From positions 24,609 through 88,608 of the forward strand of contig URKM01000003.1 of NCBI GenBank assembly GCA_900548365.1: DNA of 64,000 nt, written 5' to 3'. The DNA comes from an uncultured Collinsella sp. (GTDB taxonomy: Bacteria; Actinomycetota; Coriobacteriia; Coriobacteriales; Coriobacteriaceae). The first letter of the stretch is position 1. The number at the start of each line of letters is the position of its first letter. This document shows, piece by piece, positions 1 through 10,000 of the stretch. Below the pieces are notes generated by a model. The model did no database searches and had not been told where the DNA came from. It worked only from the letters and a program-made list of their open reading frames with translations. The translations under genes were made by a program, and so were the position numbers.

Positions 1-1
1 C

Positions 2-379
2 CACCTCAAGCAAAAGCAGGATGCGGGAGCGAGCTTCTTCGTGACGCAGCTCTTTTTCGACAACGACTACTTCTATCGCTTCCGCGAGCTTGCGGACTCC
101 GCGGGCATCACCGTCCCCATCACCGCCGGAATCATGCCCTTCATGGGAAAGCAGCAGATCAGCCGCATGGTGTTCATGTGCGGTGCATCGCTGCCCTCGC
201 CCGTCATCAAGCTGCTCGCCCGCTACGAGGGCGATCCGGCCAGCCTGCGCGCCGCGGGCATCGATTTCGCATGCCGGCAGCTGGAAGACCTGGCGGCGCA
301 TGGCGTCGACGGCTGCCACATATACACCATGAACCGAGCCGATGTCGCGCAAGCCGCTATGAGCGCGCTTCGCGCGTAG
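2..379 (+). CDS. metF: 5,10-methylenetetrahydrofolate reductase, C-terminal part
   Basis: This is the last 125 residues of a gene that begins before the window. Methylenetetrahydrofolate reductase is a cytosolic FAD enzyme that makes 5-methyltetrahydrofolate, the methyl donor for methionine synthase. The readable part starts with a run ending in GASFFVTQLFFDND, which matches the conserved strand of the MetF TIM barrel, and ends with a helical region around DGCHIYTMNRAD, typical of the family's C-terminus. The frame is open from base 2 with no stop. It is followed 21 bases later by the methionine synthase reactivation protein and then metH, so these three genes form a methionine-synthesis operon. 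The call is firm although the flavin-binding half is not visible. Confidence 0.93.
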   Translation, partial: HLKQKQDAGASFFVTQLFFDNDYFYRFRELADSAGITVPITAGIMPFMGKQQISRMVFMCGASLPSPVIKLLARYEGDPASLRAAGIDFACRQLEDLAAHGVDGCHIYTMNRADVAQAAMSALRA

Positions 380-400
380 ACGCCCCGCAAGGTATACGAC

Positions 401-1141
401 ATGGATGCCCTGTCCTCCCCCTATCTTTGGCGGCCGAGCAAGGACGAGCCGCCCGAGCTCAGCCGAGCGGAGATGCTGCGCTATCTCGGCCACTCCCATC
501 AAGCCATCGGCGACGCGCTCGCCGGGCGTATCGAGGCCGCGGCGGCGCTGGCCACCGAGGACGCCCGCCCCGTCGGCGTCTACCGGATATTCCGATCGGC
601 CGCCGCGCGCAGCGACGACGAGGAGCCGTGCATCCACCTGCTCGGCACCACCATCGAGCTGCAGGGGCGCGACATCTACCGTCATCTCAAGGACGCCTCC
701 CGGTGCGCGGTGCTATGCTGCACGCTCGGCATGCAGACCGAGCGCCGCATGCGCGAGCTCGCGGCGCGAGACCCGCTCGACGCCACCCTGTACGACGCCG
801 CCTGCTCGGCGCTCGTCGAAGGCGCGGTCGATATGCTCGACGAATCCGTGCAGCAGAGGGCAGCGTCGCACGGATTCAAAACGAACTGGCGGTTTAGCTG
901 CGGATATGGAGACTGCCCCCTAGAATCCCAACCGTCTTTGCTCGCCGCCCTCAACGCAGGCAGGCTATGCGGCGTCTCCGCAACCCCCGGCTGCCTGCTG
1001 CTCCCGAGCAAAAGCGTCACCGCGATGATCGGGCTGTTCGAGGGGGAGGTCCGCGACGCCGACTCGCGTCCGAACTGCTCCATCTGCCGACTTCGCACCT
1101 CGTGCGCATTCCGCGCGCGTCAAACCACCTGCTACCGATAA
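401..1141 (+). CDS. Stand-alone methionine synthase reactivation domain protein
   Basis: A 246-residue protein matching the vitamin B12-dependent methionine synthase activation domain, which in E. coli MetH is the C-terminal module that binds S-adenosylmethionine and reductively remethylates oxidised cobalamin. Family-like features are the segment FKTNWRFSCGYGDCPL near residues 165-180, where the SAM-binding arginine region lies, and the later PSKSVTAMIGLF stretch. The C-terminus carries a cysteine cluster (CSICRLRTSCAFRARQTTC) that E. coli MetH lacks; split versions in anaerobes often have such a tail. The start ATG follows AAGG by nine bases. It lies between metF and a metH lacking this domain, so it very probably acts in trans on that MetH. 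Confidence 0.85.
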   Translation: MDALSSPYLWRPSKDEPPELSRAEMLRYLGHSHQAIGDALAGRIEAAAALATEDARPVGVYRIFRSAAARSDDEEPCIHLLGTTIELQGRDIYRHLKDASRCAVLCCTLGMQTERRMRELAARDPLDATLYDAACSALVEGAVDMLDESVQQRAASHGFKTNWRFSCGYGDCPLESQPSLLAALNAGRLCGVSATPGCLLLPSKSVTAMIGLFEGEVRDADSRPNCSICRLRTSCAFRARQTTCYR

Positions 1142-1203
1142 AAGCCCGGACGGCCGGCGCCGCCAGCCGCGACGGCCGTCCGCACGACCGATTGGAAGCC
1201 ACG

Positions 1204-3726
1204 ATGAACACCCCTGCCCGCGCTTTCGCATCCCAGGCGACCGCCCCCCGCTCCCTCGCCGCGCTCCGCATCGCCGACGACGACCTCCTCGCCGTGCTCA
1301 ACGGCGACCGTCACCTCCTGTTCGACGGCGGCATGGGAACGATGCTGCAGGCAGCGGGCCTCCAGGCGGGAGAAACCCCTGAGCTGCTCTGCCTCAGCGA
1401 TCCGGACGCCGTGACGCAAATCCACGCAGCATACGTCGAAGCGGGCAGCGAGGTCATCACCACCAACACGTTTGGAGCGAACGCCCTCAAGCTCGCCGGC
1501 AAGGTGACGGTCCGGGAGATATACGCCGCCGCCTCGGCATGTGCGCGCGCGGCGGGCGCCCGCTACGTCGCCGCGGACATCGGACCGCTGGGAACGCTGC
1601 TGCGCCCCCTCGGCACCATGGGGTTCGACGACGCCTACGGCTATTTCGCCGAAGCGGTCCGAGCCGCCGCCGCTGCAGGCTGCGACCTGATCGTCATCGA
1701 AACCATGACGGATCTTGCCGAGATGAAGGCCGCCGTGCTCGCAGCCAAGGAGAACTCCGACCTCCCCATCTTCGCCACCATGACCTTCGAACCCGATGGG
1801 CGCACCTTCCTCGGCACCTCGCCCGCCATCGCCGCCACGACCCTCGAAGCGCTCGGCGTCGAGGCGCTCGGCATCAATTGCTCGCTCGGGCCCGCCGAGC
1901 TTCGACCGTTCGCCCAGGAGATGCTCGCCGTCACCTCCAAGCCCGTCATGGTCCAGGCGAACGCGGGCCTTCCCCATGTCGAAGACGGTCGGACGGTCTT
2001 CGACATCGAACCCGATGCGTACGCCTCCGCCGTCGCGGAGATGGTGGCGGACGGCGTCGGGATCATCGGCGGATGCTGCGGCACGGACCCACGGCATATC
2101 GCCGCGCTCGCACGCGTCATCGAGAACAGCTCGCCGCGCCGTAGAACCGCCCCGGTCGCCTTCAGCACCTGCAGCTCCCAGCGCCTCGTCGCGCTTCCGG
2201 ACGGGGGCGGGCGCATCGCCGTGATCGGAGAGCGAATCAACCCCACCGGAAAGAAACGCCTGCAGGCGGCGCTTCGAGACGACGACCTCGACTACATCGT
2301 CGGCCAGGGCATCAGCCAGCAGGAGCAGGGAGCCGATATTCTCGACGTCAACGTCGGTCTGCCGGGAATCGACGAACCCCGCATGATCGCGCGCGCCGTC
2401 GAGGCCCTCCAGGGGGCCACGCTGCTCCCGCTGCAGATCGACTCCACCGATCCTGCCGCCATCGAGGCGGGTGTTCGCTCCTACGCGGGCAAGCCCATCA
2501 TCAACTCCGTCAACGGCAAGCAAGACGTCCTTGACGCCGTGCTGCCCATCGCCGCGCACTATGGATGCAACCTGATCGGACTGACCCTCGACGAGCGGGG
2601 CATTCCCGCAACGGCGCGCGAGCGCGTGGATATCGCCCGCCGCATCGTCGAGGAAGCCGCCCGCTACGGCATCGGTCGCGAGCGCATCCTCATCGATTGC
2701 CTGGTTATGACCGCCTCCACGAACCAAGCCCAGGTGGCGGAGATCCTCTCCGCGGTATCGACGTGCCGCCGGGAGCTCGGCGTCCACTGCACGCTCGGCG
2801 TCTCCAACGTGAGTTTCGGCCTTCCCGCGCGCGAGCTCCTCAACGCCACCTTCCTCGCATCCGCCCTCGGCGCCGGACTCGACGCGCCGATCATGAACCC
2901 CGGCTCCCCGCGCTATATGGATGCCGCCCGCTGCTTCCGCGTCTTCAACGCCGAAGACGAGGGCTGCTCCGCGTTCATCGAGCGCTATGCGGCATGGGGC
3001 GATCCGTACAAAAACCCCGCCGGCATCGATGGACGGGGAGGCGTCGGATCGGCCGAGCGCCCGCTTGGCGCCCCGGGTGCCGACGCCGCCCCGGGAGAAC
3101 CCGGCGCCGCCGGAGCGCTCGCGCACCTCGTGCTCACCGGTCGAAAGGCAGACGTCCCCGATCTCGTGCGCGCCCTGCTCGCCGATACCGATCCGATGGC
3201 CGTCATCGACCGCATGCTCATTCCCGCGCTCGACGACGTGGGCGACCGATTCGACCGGGGCGAGTTCTTTCTCCCCCAGCTCATGGCGTCGGCAGAAGCC
3301 GCTCGAGCCGGCTTCGACGCCATCCGCGCGGCGGTACCCGCCGAATCCGTGGCGGACAAGGGCTCGATCGCGCTCGCGACCGTCAAGGGAGACATCCACG
3401 ACATCGGTAAGAACATCGTCAAGATGCTTCTGGAAAACTACGGCTACCGCGTATACGACCTCGGTCGCGACGTCGATCCCCGGGCGGTCCTCGATGCCGT
3501 GCGCACGCATCGAATCCCCCTCGTCGGCCTTTCCGCCCTCATGACCACCACGGTGTCGAGCATGGAGGAAACCATCGCGCTTCTCCGCCAAGAGGCACCG
3601 GGGACGAAGGTCTTTGTGGGAGGAGCGGTCCTCACTCCCGATTATGCTCGCGAAATCGGCGCGGATTTCTACGCGAAAGACGCAGCCGAGTCCGCGCGCA
3701 TCGCCGAGCAGGTATTCGGAAGCTAG
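1204..3726 (+). CDS. metH: Cobalamin-dependent methionine synthase without reactivation domain
   Basis: An 840-residue enzyme that moves a methyl group from 5-methyltetrahydrofolate through cobalamin to homocysteine. Domains in order: homocysteine S-methyltransferase barrel (about 30-310) with zinc cysteines C226 and the GGCCGT pair C291/C292; pterin-binding barrel (about 335-600); cobalamin cap; and the Rossmann cobalamin domain with DIHDIGKNIV (D730, H732, G735), where H732 is the lower cobalt ligand. E. coli MetH has about 1227 residues; the missing 330-residue reactivation module is supplied by the gene just upstream. I chose ATG 1204, preceded by GGAAGC, because the longer open frame back to base 967 overlaps the upstream gene. 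The stop codon overlaps that of a small reverse-strand ORF. Confidence 0.95.
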   Translation: MNTPARAFASQATAPRSLAALRIADDDLLAVLNGDRHLLFDGGMGTMLQAAGLQAGETPELLCLSDPDAVTQIHAAYVEAGSEVITTNTFGANALKLAGKVTVREIYAAASACARAAGARYVAADIGPLGTLLRPLGTMGFDDAYGYFAEAVRAAAAAGCDLIVIETMTDLAEMKAAVLAAKENSDLPIFATMTFEPDGRTFLGTSPAIAATTLEALGVEALGINCSLGPAELRPFAQEMLAVTSKPVMVQANAGLPHVEDGRTVFDIEPDAYASAVAEMVADGVGIIGGCCGTDPRHIAALARVIENSSPRRRTAPVAFSTCSSQRLVALPDGGGRIAVIGERINPTGKKRLQAALRDDDLDYIVGQGISQQEQGADILDVNVGLPGIDEPRMIARAVEALQGATLLPLQIDSTDPAAIEAGVRSYAGKPIINSVNGKQDVLDAVLPIAAHYGCNLIGLTLDERGIPATARERVDIARRIVEEAARYGIGRERILIDCLVMTASTNQAQVAEILSAVSTCRRELGVHCTLGVSNVSFGLPARELLNATFLASALGAGLDAPIMNPGSPRYMDAARCFRVFNAEDEGCSAFIERYAAWGDPYKNPAGIDGRGGVGSAERPLGAPGADAAPGEPGAAGALAHLVLTGRKADVPDLVRALLADTDPMAVIDRMLIPALDDVGDRFDRGEFFLPQLMASAEAARAGFDAIRAAVPAESVADKGSIALATVKGDIHDIGKNIVKMLLENYGYRVYDLGRDVDPRAVLDAVRTHRIPLVGLSALMTTTVSSMEETIALLRQEAPGTKVFVGGAVLTPDYAREIGADFYAKDAAESARIAEQVFGS

Positions 3727-3899
3727 CGCAACGGTCCCCTGCACGCGACGCTCCAGCGCCGCGCATCCTCGTCATCGAGCTCGCAGCCGGCGCAATGGGA
3801 CCTGAAGCATGTTCGCTCGAACGGCGGCATCTCGGCGATCGACGGCGGAGCGGGCGCCCCCTCCATCTGAGCCGCCACCATGTCGGCGAGCTGCCGCAT
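3723..3899 (-). CDS. Possible 58-residue cysteine-rich small protein
   Basis: This reverse-strand frame runs from ATG at 3899 to a TAG that overlaps the metH stop tail to tail. The product has an acidic and proline-rich first half and then a compact ERTCFRSHCAGCELDDEDAR segment with C31, H34, C35 and C38, followed by one more cysteine near residue 52. This spacing looks like a small metal-binding knuckle. An in-frame stop lies six codons upstream of the ATG, so no longer start is possible. I see no good ribosome binding site, only G-rich sequence. I recognise no family. It is the only plausible gene in the 339 bases between metH and the next gene. It could be chance, since GC-rich DNA leaves long open frames. 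Confidence 0.4.
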   Translation of the reverse strand: MRQLADMVAAQMEGAPAPPSIAEMPPFERTCFRSHCAGCELDDEDARRWSVACRGPLR

Positions 3900-4065
3900 A
3901 CCGCCCGCTATCGTTCACGTGAGCACTTCGCGGCCATGATACCGCGTCTCGAAAACCGCTCCGGGTATCCAATGCATGAAAATCACTCCAGCTAGCCCGG
4001 GACGCTCCCGTCCTCACGCTAGAATATGGTCATTCATCAACCTACCTACACGACAGGAGGGGCGC

Positions 4066-5430
4066 ATGTCGATCACGCCCGCAGAAATCGCCGAGACCCG
4101 AGGGATGGTCTCCGAGCAAAATCTCGATATCCGCACCATCACCATGGGCATCTCCCTCATGGGTTGCGCGGACGAGAACCTCGAGCGCATGTGCACCAAG
4201 GTGTACGACCATGTCACCAGCACCGCCGAGAAGCTTGTCACGACCGCCGAGAGCCTCGAGCGCGAGTACGGCATCCCCATCGTCAACAAGCGCGTTTCCG
4301 TCACCCCCGTCGCGCAGATCGCCGCGGCCTGCAAGGACGAGGACCTGGTTCCGCTCGCCCATGCCCTCGACCGCGCCGCCGAAACGCTCGGCATCGACTA
4401 TCTGGGCGGCTATTCCGCCCTCGTCCACAAGGGAATCGGCGACGCCGATCGCCGGCTCATCAACTGCATCCCTCGGGCGCTCAACGAAACTAGCCGCGTC
4501 TGCTCCTCCGTCAACGTCGCGAGCCTGCGCGCAGGCATCAACATGGACGCCGTGCTCCTGTGCGCTCAAACCATCCAGGAGGCCGCCCGCATCACGCAGG
4601 ACCGCGAGTGCGTCGGCGCCTCGAAGTTCGTCTGCTTCGCCAACATGGTTGAGGATTCCCCCTTCATGGCGGGCGCCGTCCATGGGACCGGCGAAGCCGA
4701 TGCCGTCGTCAACGTCGGCGTCTCCGGCCCTGGCGTCATGGCGGCGGCGCTTGAGGAGCTGCCCGAAAGCGCGAGCATGATGGAGGTCGCCGAGAAGATC
4801 AAGCAGACCGCCTTCAAGATCACCCGCGCCGGCGAGCTCATGAGCCGGGAGGCCGCCCGCCGCCTCGGCGTCGAGAAGGGCATCGTCGACCTGTCGCTCG
4901 CCCCGACGCCCGCGGTCGGCGACTCCGTTGCCCGCATCCTCGAGATCATCGGCGTCGGCCAATGCGGAGGCCCCGGCACGACCGCCGCGCTCGCCCTGCT
5001 GAACGACTGCGTCAAGAAGGGCGGCGTCATGGCCAGCTCCAGCGTCGGCGGCCTCTCCGGCGCCTTCATCCCCGTATCCGAGGACGCGGGCATGATCGCC
5101 GCCGCCGAATCGGGAGCGCTCTCGCTTGAAAAGCTGGAAGCGATGACCTGCGTCTGCTCGGTCGGCCTCGATATGATCGCGATCCCCGGCGACACGCCCG
5201 TCGAGGTGATCGCCGGCATCATCGCCGACGAGATGGCGATCGGCGTCATCAACAACAAGACGACGGCCGTTCGCATCATTCCCGCCTTCGGCAAGAAGGA
5301 AGGCGAGTGCGTCGATTACGGCGGACTCTTCGGCCGCGCTCCCATCATGAAGGTCAACCCCTATGCCGGCACGGTCCTCGCCCACCGCGGCGGTCGCTTC
5401 CCAGCCCCGCTCAACTCGCTCAAGAACTAA
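4066..5430 (+). CDS. UPF0210 / DUF711 (PFL family) protein
   Basis: A 454-residue protein of the UPF0210 (DUF711) family, whose members have a fold related to pyruvate formate-lyase and whose function is unknown. Family-typical segments are DIRTITMGISLMGCAD near the N-terminus, the FVCFANMVEDSPFMAGAVHG region in the middle and the glycine-rich VGQCGGPGTTAALALLND toward the C-terminus. Length fits the family (about 450). The start ATG 4066 is chosen because AGGAGG lies six bases upstream; the frame is open further back but overlaps nothing useful. A TAGAAT -10-like box at 4020-4025 would give a leader of about 35 bases. The family often follows a small ACT-domain gene; none is present here. 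A strong terminator follows. Confidence 0.88.
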   Translation: MSITPAEIAETRGMVSEQNLDIRTITMGISLMGCADENLERMCTKVYDHVTSTAEKLVTTAESLEREYGIPIVNKRVSVTPVAQIAAACKDEDLVPLAHALDRAAETLGIDYLGGYSALVHKGIGDADRRLINCIPRALNETSRVCSSVNVASLRAGINMDAVLLCAQTIQEAARITQDRECVGASKFVCFANMVEDSPFMAGAVHGTGEADAVVNVGVSGPGVMAAALEELPESASMMEVAEKIKQTAFKITRAGELMSREAARRLGVEKGIVDLSLAPTPAVGDSVARILEIIGVGQCGGPGTTAALALLNDCVKKGGVMASSSVGGLSGAFIPVSEDAGMIAAAESGALSLEKLEAMTCVCSVGLDMIAIPGDTPVEVIAGIIADEMAIGVINNKTTAVRIIPAFGKKEGECVDYGGLFGRAPIMKVNPYAGTVLAHRGGRFPAPLNSLKN

Positions 5431-5485
5431 CGAGCCGGGCCTGTTCGCGGGGCAACGCCCCCGCATGCCGCAGCCCGCAACGTGC

Positions 5486-5516
5486 AAGGGACCGCATCCT
5501 CGGGTGCGGTCCTTTT
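5486..5516 (+). terminator. Rho-independent terminator after the UPF0210 gene
   Basis: Arms AGGGACCGCA and TGCGGTCCTT close over a short loop and are followed by TTT. It ends the transcript of the UPF0210 gene. Confidence 0.85.
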
Positions 5517-5599
5517 GTTACATGCCGCACGCTCCATTCGTGCAGAATGGTAGCGGGCATTTCGCCCGCACCGCTTCTGTGCCAGAAAGGACCCGCACG

Positions 5600-6466
5600 A
5601 TGCTCCCATCCCCCTCGCTGCTCGCAACGGATTGGAACGAAGAGTGGAAATCGCTCCAAGCAGCCCGCAGGCCGGCCGATGATCCTCGCGCATGGGATCA
5701 ACGAGCTCACCACTTCAAACCCCGCGAAACCCATCCGTATGCCGCCTCTTTTCTCGAGCTCGCTCACATAGAACCCGGCGAACACGTGTTGGATATGGGA
5801 TGCGGGGCGGGCTCGCTCGCCATCCCCCTCGCCCTTCAAGGTTCCTCCGTCCTCGCATGCGACTTCTCTCCCGCGATGCTCGATGTCCTCGAACGCGAAT
5901 CATGCATCACCGAAGTGGCCGACCAAATAGAAACCAAGCTCCTAGCGTGGGATGATGACTGGAACACGGCAGGCATCGCAGACAAGTCCGTCGACGTCGC
6001 CATTGCCAGCAGGTCCATTGCAACCAGAGACCTGAAAGGCGCTTTGACCAAGCTTGACCTCGCCGCCAGGCGGCGCTGCTGCATCACGCTCGTCGCGGGC
6101 CCCAGCCCTCACCATGACCCCGTCATCATGAATGCCATCGGGGAGCCCGTCGTCGTCAGCAACGACTTCGCGTACGCGTTCGCCATCCTGTTGGGCATGA
6201 ATCGCCTTCCCGAGATCACCTATATCCGCTCTCCCCGCAGGGACACATTCGAATCTATCGACGAGGCGCTCGCGGCCTGCAGCCGAATGCTCGACCAACC
6301 GGAGAAATCCACCATAGCCCGCCTTCAGCTGTATCTCGAAAACCACCTCGTTCCCAACCCCCACGCCGGCGAGCCCGGAAGCAAGGGAAAGCCCCAGGGC
6401 GGCCTCATGCTCGACCACATCCGAACGGTCACCTGGGCCTTCATTTCCTGGAACCCCGTTGCCTGA
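5600..6466 (+). CDS. Class I SAM-dependent methyltransferase
   Basis: A 288-residue cytosolic methyltransferase of unknown substrate. The glycine-rich SAM-binding motif is clear: VLDMGCGAGSLAIPLA around residues 62-77, followed by the acidic strand end VLACDFSPAMLDVLE. The motif IV region reads VDVAIASRSI. The N-terminus (WNEEWKSLQAARRPADDPRAWDQRA) resembles class I methyltransferases that act on small molecules or metabolites, but nothing here names the substrate. ATG 5600 is used because AGAAAGG lies upstream at the right distance; the longer open frame crosses the preceding terminator. It stands alone, with a terminator before it and a 232-base gap after it in which I see no gene. Confidence 0.8.
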   Translation: MLPSPSLLATDWNEEWKSLQAARRPADDPRAWDQRAHHFKPRETHPYAASFLELAHIEPGEHVLDMGCGAGSLAIPLALQGSSVLACDFSPAMLDVLERESCITEVADQIETKLLAWDDDWNTAGIADKSVDVAIASRSIATRDLKGALTKLDLAARRRCCITLVAGPSPHHDPVIMNAIGEPVVVSNDFAYAFAILLGMNRLPEITYIRSPRRDTFESIDEALAACSRMLDQPEKSTIARLQLYLENHLVPNPHAGEPGSKGKPQGGLMLDHIRTVTWAFISWNPVA

Positions 6467-6698
6467 CGCGCAGCCCCTTCAGAAACCCTGGCCTCTCACC
6501 ACCTGCTCCTTCGCACGCCACGTCGTCGGCAGTCGCCGAATTCTGCGCATTTCCGCAGCCATCCGACGACACCTCCCTCCCATGCCCTGCGCTTGCGCAT
6601 TCTTTGAGAACTGCTGCCAAATCCTATGTATAGCCTCCAGCCTGCGATAAGGTGTTAAATCAGTCATTTTCATCAATCCAGAAAGCGAGCGCCCATCC

Positions 6699-6998
6699 AT
6701 GGCTCTTTCAGGCAAGAACATCCGTCAGCTCCGCAGCCTTGCGCACCACCTCAACCCCATCATCCACATCGGTAAATCCGATATCACCGATTCCCTCGTA
6801 AAGGAAACCGAGGCGGCGCTCGAGGCCCGCGAGCTCATCAAGTGCGCCGTCCAAGACGGCAGCACCCTCGAGGCCCGCGAGGCGGCGAACCTCCTTGCCG
6901 AGCGCACCAATGCCGAGGTCGTGCAGGTTATCGGCCATCGCTTCGCCATCTACCGCGAAAGCAGCCGTGACGATATCGATAAGATCGTGCTTCAGTAG
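6699..6998 (+). CDS. yhbY: YhbY-type CRM-domain RNA-binding protein
   Basis: A 99-residue protein that is one CRM (YhbY) domain, a fold that binds structured RNA and in E. coli associates with 50S ribosomal precursors. It reads MALSGKNIRQLRSLAHHLNP then IIHIGKSDITDSLVKETEAALEARELIKC and ends with a strand that reads VVQVIGHRFAIYRES. The usual KGxxGLT loop is replaced by HIGKSDIT, which still keeps the glycine. Length matches the family (95-105). The ATG has AGAAAGCGAG upstream. The gene is convergent with the large SARP regulator, whose stop lies 15 bases away; I see no terminator in that gap, so the two transcripts may run into each other. Confidence 0.9.
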   Translation: MALSGKNIRQLRSLAHHLNPIIHIGKSDITDSLVKETEAALEARELIKCAVQDGSTLEAREAANLLAERTNAEVVQVIGHRFAIYRESSRDDIDKIVLQ

Positions 6999-7013
6999 CC
7001 CAGCGGTACGAGC

Positions 7014-10000
7014 TTAGATAAGCACTCGGTCCTCATTCTCCTTAATGATCTTTGCATAGAGCTCCTGCGTTTCGCGTTCCGGCTGCGCATGGAGCTCTTG
7101 TCGTACGTAATGCAGGTGGCTCTGGTACAGTTCCACGATCTCGCGCCTTCTTCCCTCTCGATCCATAACCGTCATCGCGCGCCTAATCACATCCTCGCGC
7201 GTCGGTTCCTGCCTGATCGCCGCGTTCGACAGCCAAGACGCGGACAGCAGGTCGTTTTCCTCAATCGCCGCATCGATGCCCCGCACCATGCAGTCTATAA
7301 ACTTCGATTGGTACGCCCGCCTCATACGAACGAAGTAGCGCGTGTCACCGCAATCAGGCACGAACAAGGGGCCCTTGTAGACCTCTTCCAGCCTCAAGCA
7401 GGCATCAACCACCTGCCTCAGGGACACTCCTGTCCTTTTGATCAGGATCTCCTTTGCGAGCGCGTCGAACCTCATGAGATCCGTTTGCACATGCTCTGTA
7501 TTCAAACCCACGCCGTCTGCCTGGGTAACCACATATTGGGGTCCTCTGTCCGACTGCCCAAATGCCCGCCTCATCGCCGTCATGTTCACATAGAGGCTTT
7601 GCCGCGCCTTTCGCGGCTCGACACCGGGCCAGAGCTCATTCGTTAAAACGGTCTTGCTCACGAAGCCCTGCCCCGCCAGCGCCAGGCGTGCAGTCAGAAT
7701 CGATGCTTTCCGGCGCTTCCAGATATCAGCCGTCAAGGTATGCCCATCCTGCGTCACATGGAATCCGCCGAACAGATTGATGCAGACCAGATCGGCTTCA
7801 GCCATGCATTCCTTCAGCTCGGTCGACCTACATCCCGATGGAGCCACCTTGGGAAGTCCGTCCTCCAGCTCGTAACGAGCGGAGAGGCTTTGCGGCAGCA
7901 ATCGCCGAATTGATTCCACCCGGTCTCCCAGGGCGTACAAGGCCAGCCGCGCCCTCATGACGAACGCATCGGACAACAGGAGCTCGCGATTGATGGAGAA
8001 CCATGCCGCCAGGTCCGCATCGAAGCGCGCGACCGATAGGTGCAGCGCAACCGCCCAAGCCTTCGAAGCGGTCTTGGCATCACATCCAAGGTCGTATTGC
8101 TCCGCCTCCTCCCGGATCGTAAGGCGCGCGTCCGTCCTCAATTTTGAAATCCGCTCCAGCACCTCCGCCCAGCCCACGAGATAGGTCCTGCTGCCATCTG
8201 CAAGCTTCTGCACCTGCTGGGCGCGAAATCCTGCGTTGAGGTATTGCCCCAGCATAAGGAACTGCCAACCCTCCAGCAACAGCATGAAGAGCTGCCCGTC
8301 GAGATTCGATTCGCGAACCGCCACCCGCGACGCATCCGAAAAGGCTCGCTCGTCCACGATCGGGCGACCGTTCATCAAACGGTTGATCGAAGCGACCGCC
8401 CTCGCACGGACCGCAAGGGCGGCCATCCCCCTTGCAGTGAGCTTCTGGACAATGTCGTTCAACCGTTCATCAGCGGCCATCCCCTCCCCTTCGCCGGTAC
8501 ACAGAGCCCCCAATAGTACCCTGTCCAAAAACTCGATGATCGACGCTACAACGACTTCATCCTCATCCCGCCTCGCATCGCAGAACGGCACGCGGGCCTT
8601 CGCCTCCGATTCGCACAACACGCCTTCGATTCGCGTCAGATGCCTGCTTAGAACCTCTGCCTCATATACAAGCCCGTCCTGCTTATACACATCCATAACC
8701 TCGGGCAAGTGCACCGCCTTGCAGTCCGCCCACATACCCGATGCCCTAACGGCGACCAGCCAGTCCTCGTAATCGATGGACGAGCCGATTTCATTCGCCC
8801 TCTGCCGAAGCTCCGAAGCCATCGCCCGCGCCAGTCGGTACTCTCCGGTAAACAGGCCTGCAAGCCATCCCGCAAGCGCAACCGCGACATCCATGCGGGC
8901 AAGCTGCTCGCCATCCATCTTCGATATCACGCTCCGGACAAACCGGGCATGTCCATGCATGGAAAACAACACGGGAAACTGCGACAGCACCTGGATGCAC
9001 TCCGGGGCATCGCAGACGTGCTCCATGAGCGATACCGCCGCGTCGACCCGTTTCGATTTCATGAGCACGCGGACCGATTTCATTCCAAATTGCCGATTCT
9101 TCGTCACGATCTCGCGTCGAATCAGGGACAAGACCCCTTCTTCGGTTCCCAGACACCTGAATTCACGCCGTTCCGCGTCATAGTTCACAACCGGATACAC
9201 TCTTTGCAACCTGGCGAGCAGCTCCACGTTGACGCTCATCCCGCACCGTTCGAACTCCTGGAGCGAACCGCGCCCGAGCATGATCATGAAGGAGAGCAGA
9301 ACGGCAAGCGGATCCTTGCGTTCCTCGAGAACCGATAGCGTGGTGCGATATAGATCGATCACCGCCCGCTCGAGTTCTCCGAGCTCCTCACGACGATCGG
9401 CCCGCCCCCGAACAGCGGCGACGAGCGCCGGGATGCCGCGTGTCAAGCCGTATACATCAACCGTGGGCGCGATGTTGTACACCTTTGCCCATGCCGCGTA
9501 TTCCCTTGGACGAACGAACAGGAACGGCGCGCCGCATTTAGCCGAATCGCCGATCGCTCGAATCAGGTTGCCACTCGATGGCGTGCACGCGATGGCGATC
9601 TTCATACCCTCGTCGCGCATGGACCTCAAGCGGTTCGCCACCGCCTGAACCTGCGCCTTGTCCAGCGCTGGAAGTCCGTCCAGTAGCACGTAGGGTGCGG
9701 GAAGGGGTTTCAGCCGTACCGCGCAATCGTCGAGCACCCTGCAGAGGCCCTCGGGGTCCAAACCGGACCCATCTCTCAGGTCGATGTCCCCAACAGACGG
9801 GTTATCCCGCAGAACCGCCGCACATTGCACCAGCAACGATGTCTTTCCGAATCCATCCGGCGCGCAAAGGAAAACGATGCCCTCGGCGTTCATATGCCCC
9901 AGCATCTCGCGCACATGGTCTCCGCGCATAACGAGATAATCCCCGCGATCCGCCGAAGCTCCGACGCGCTCGGACCCATACGTTTCTTGCTCCCGTTCCT

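Noticed and set aside
1132..3744. An 870-codon open frame antisense to metH
   Set aside because: metH matches its family throughout. In GC-rich genes the antisense frame is often open; its product has no family likeness.
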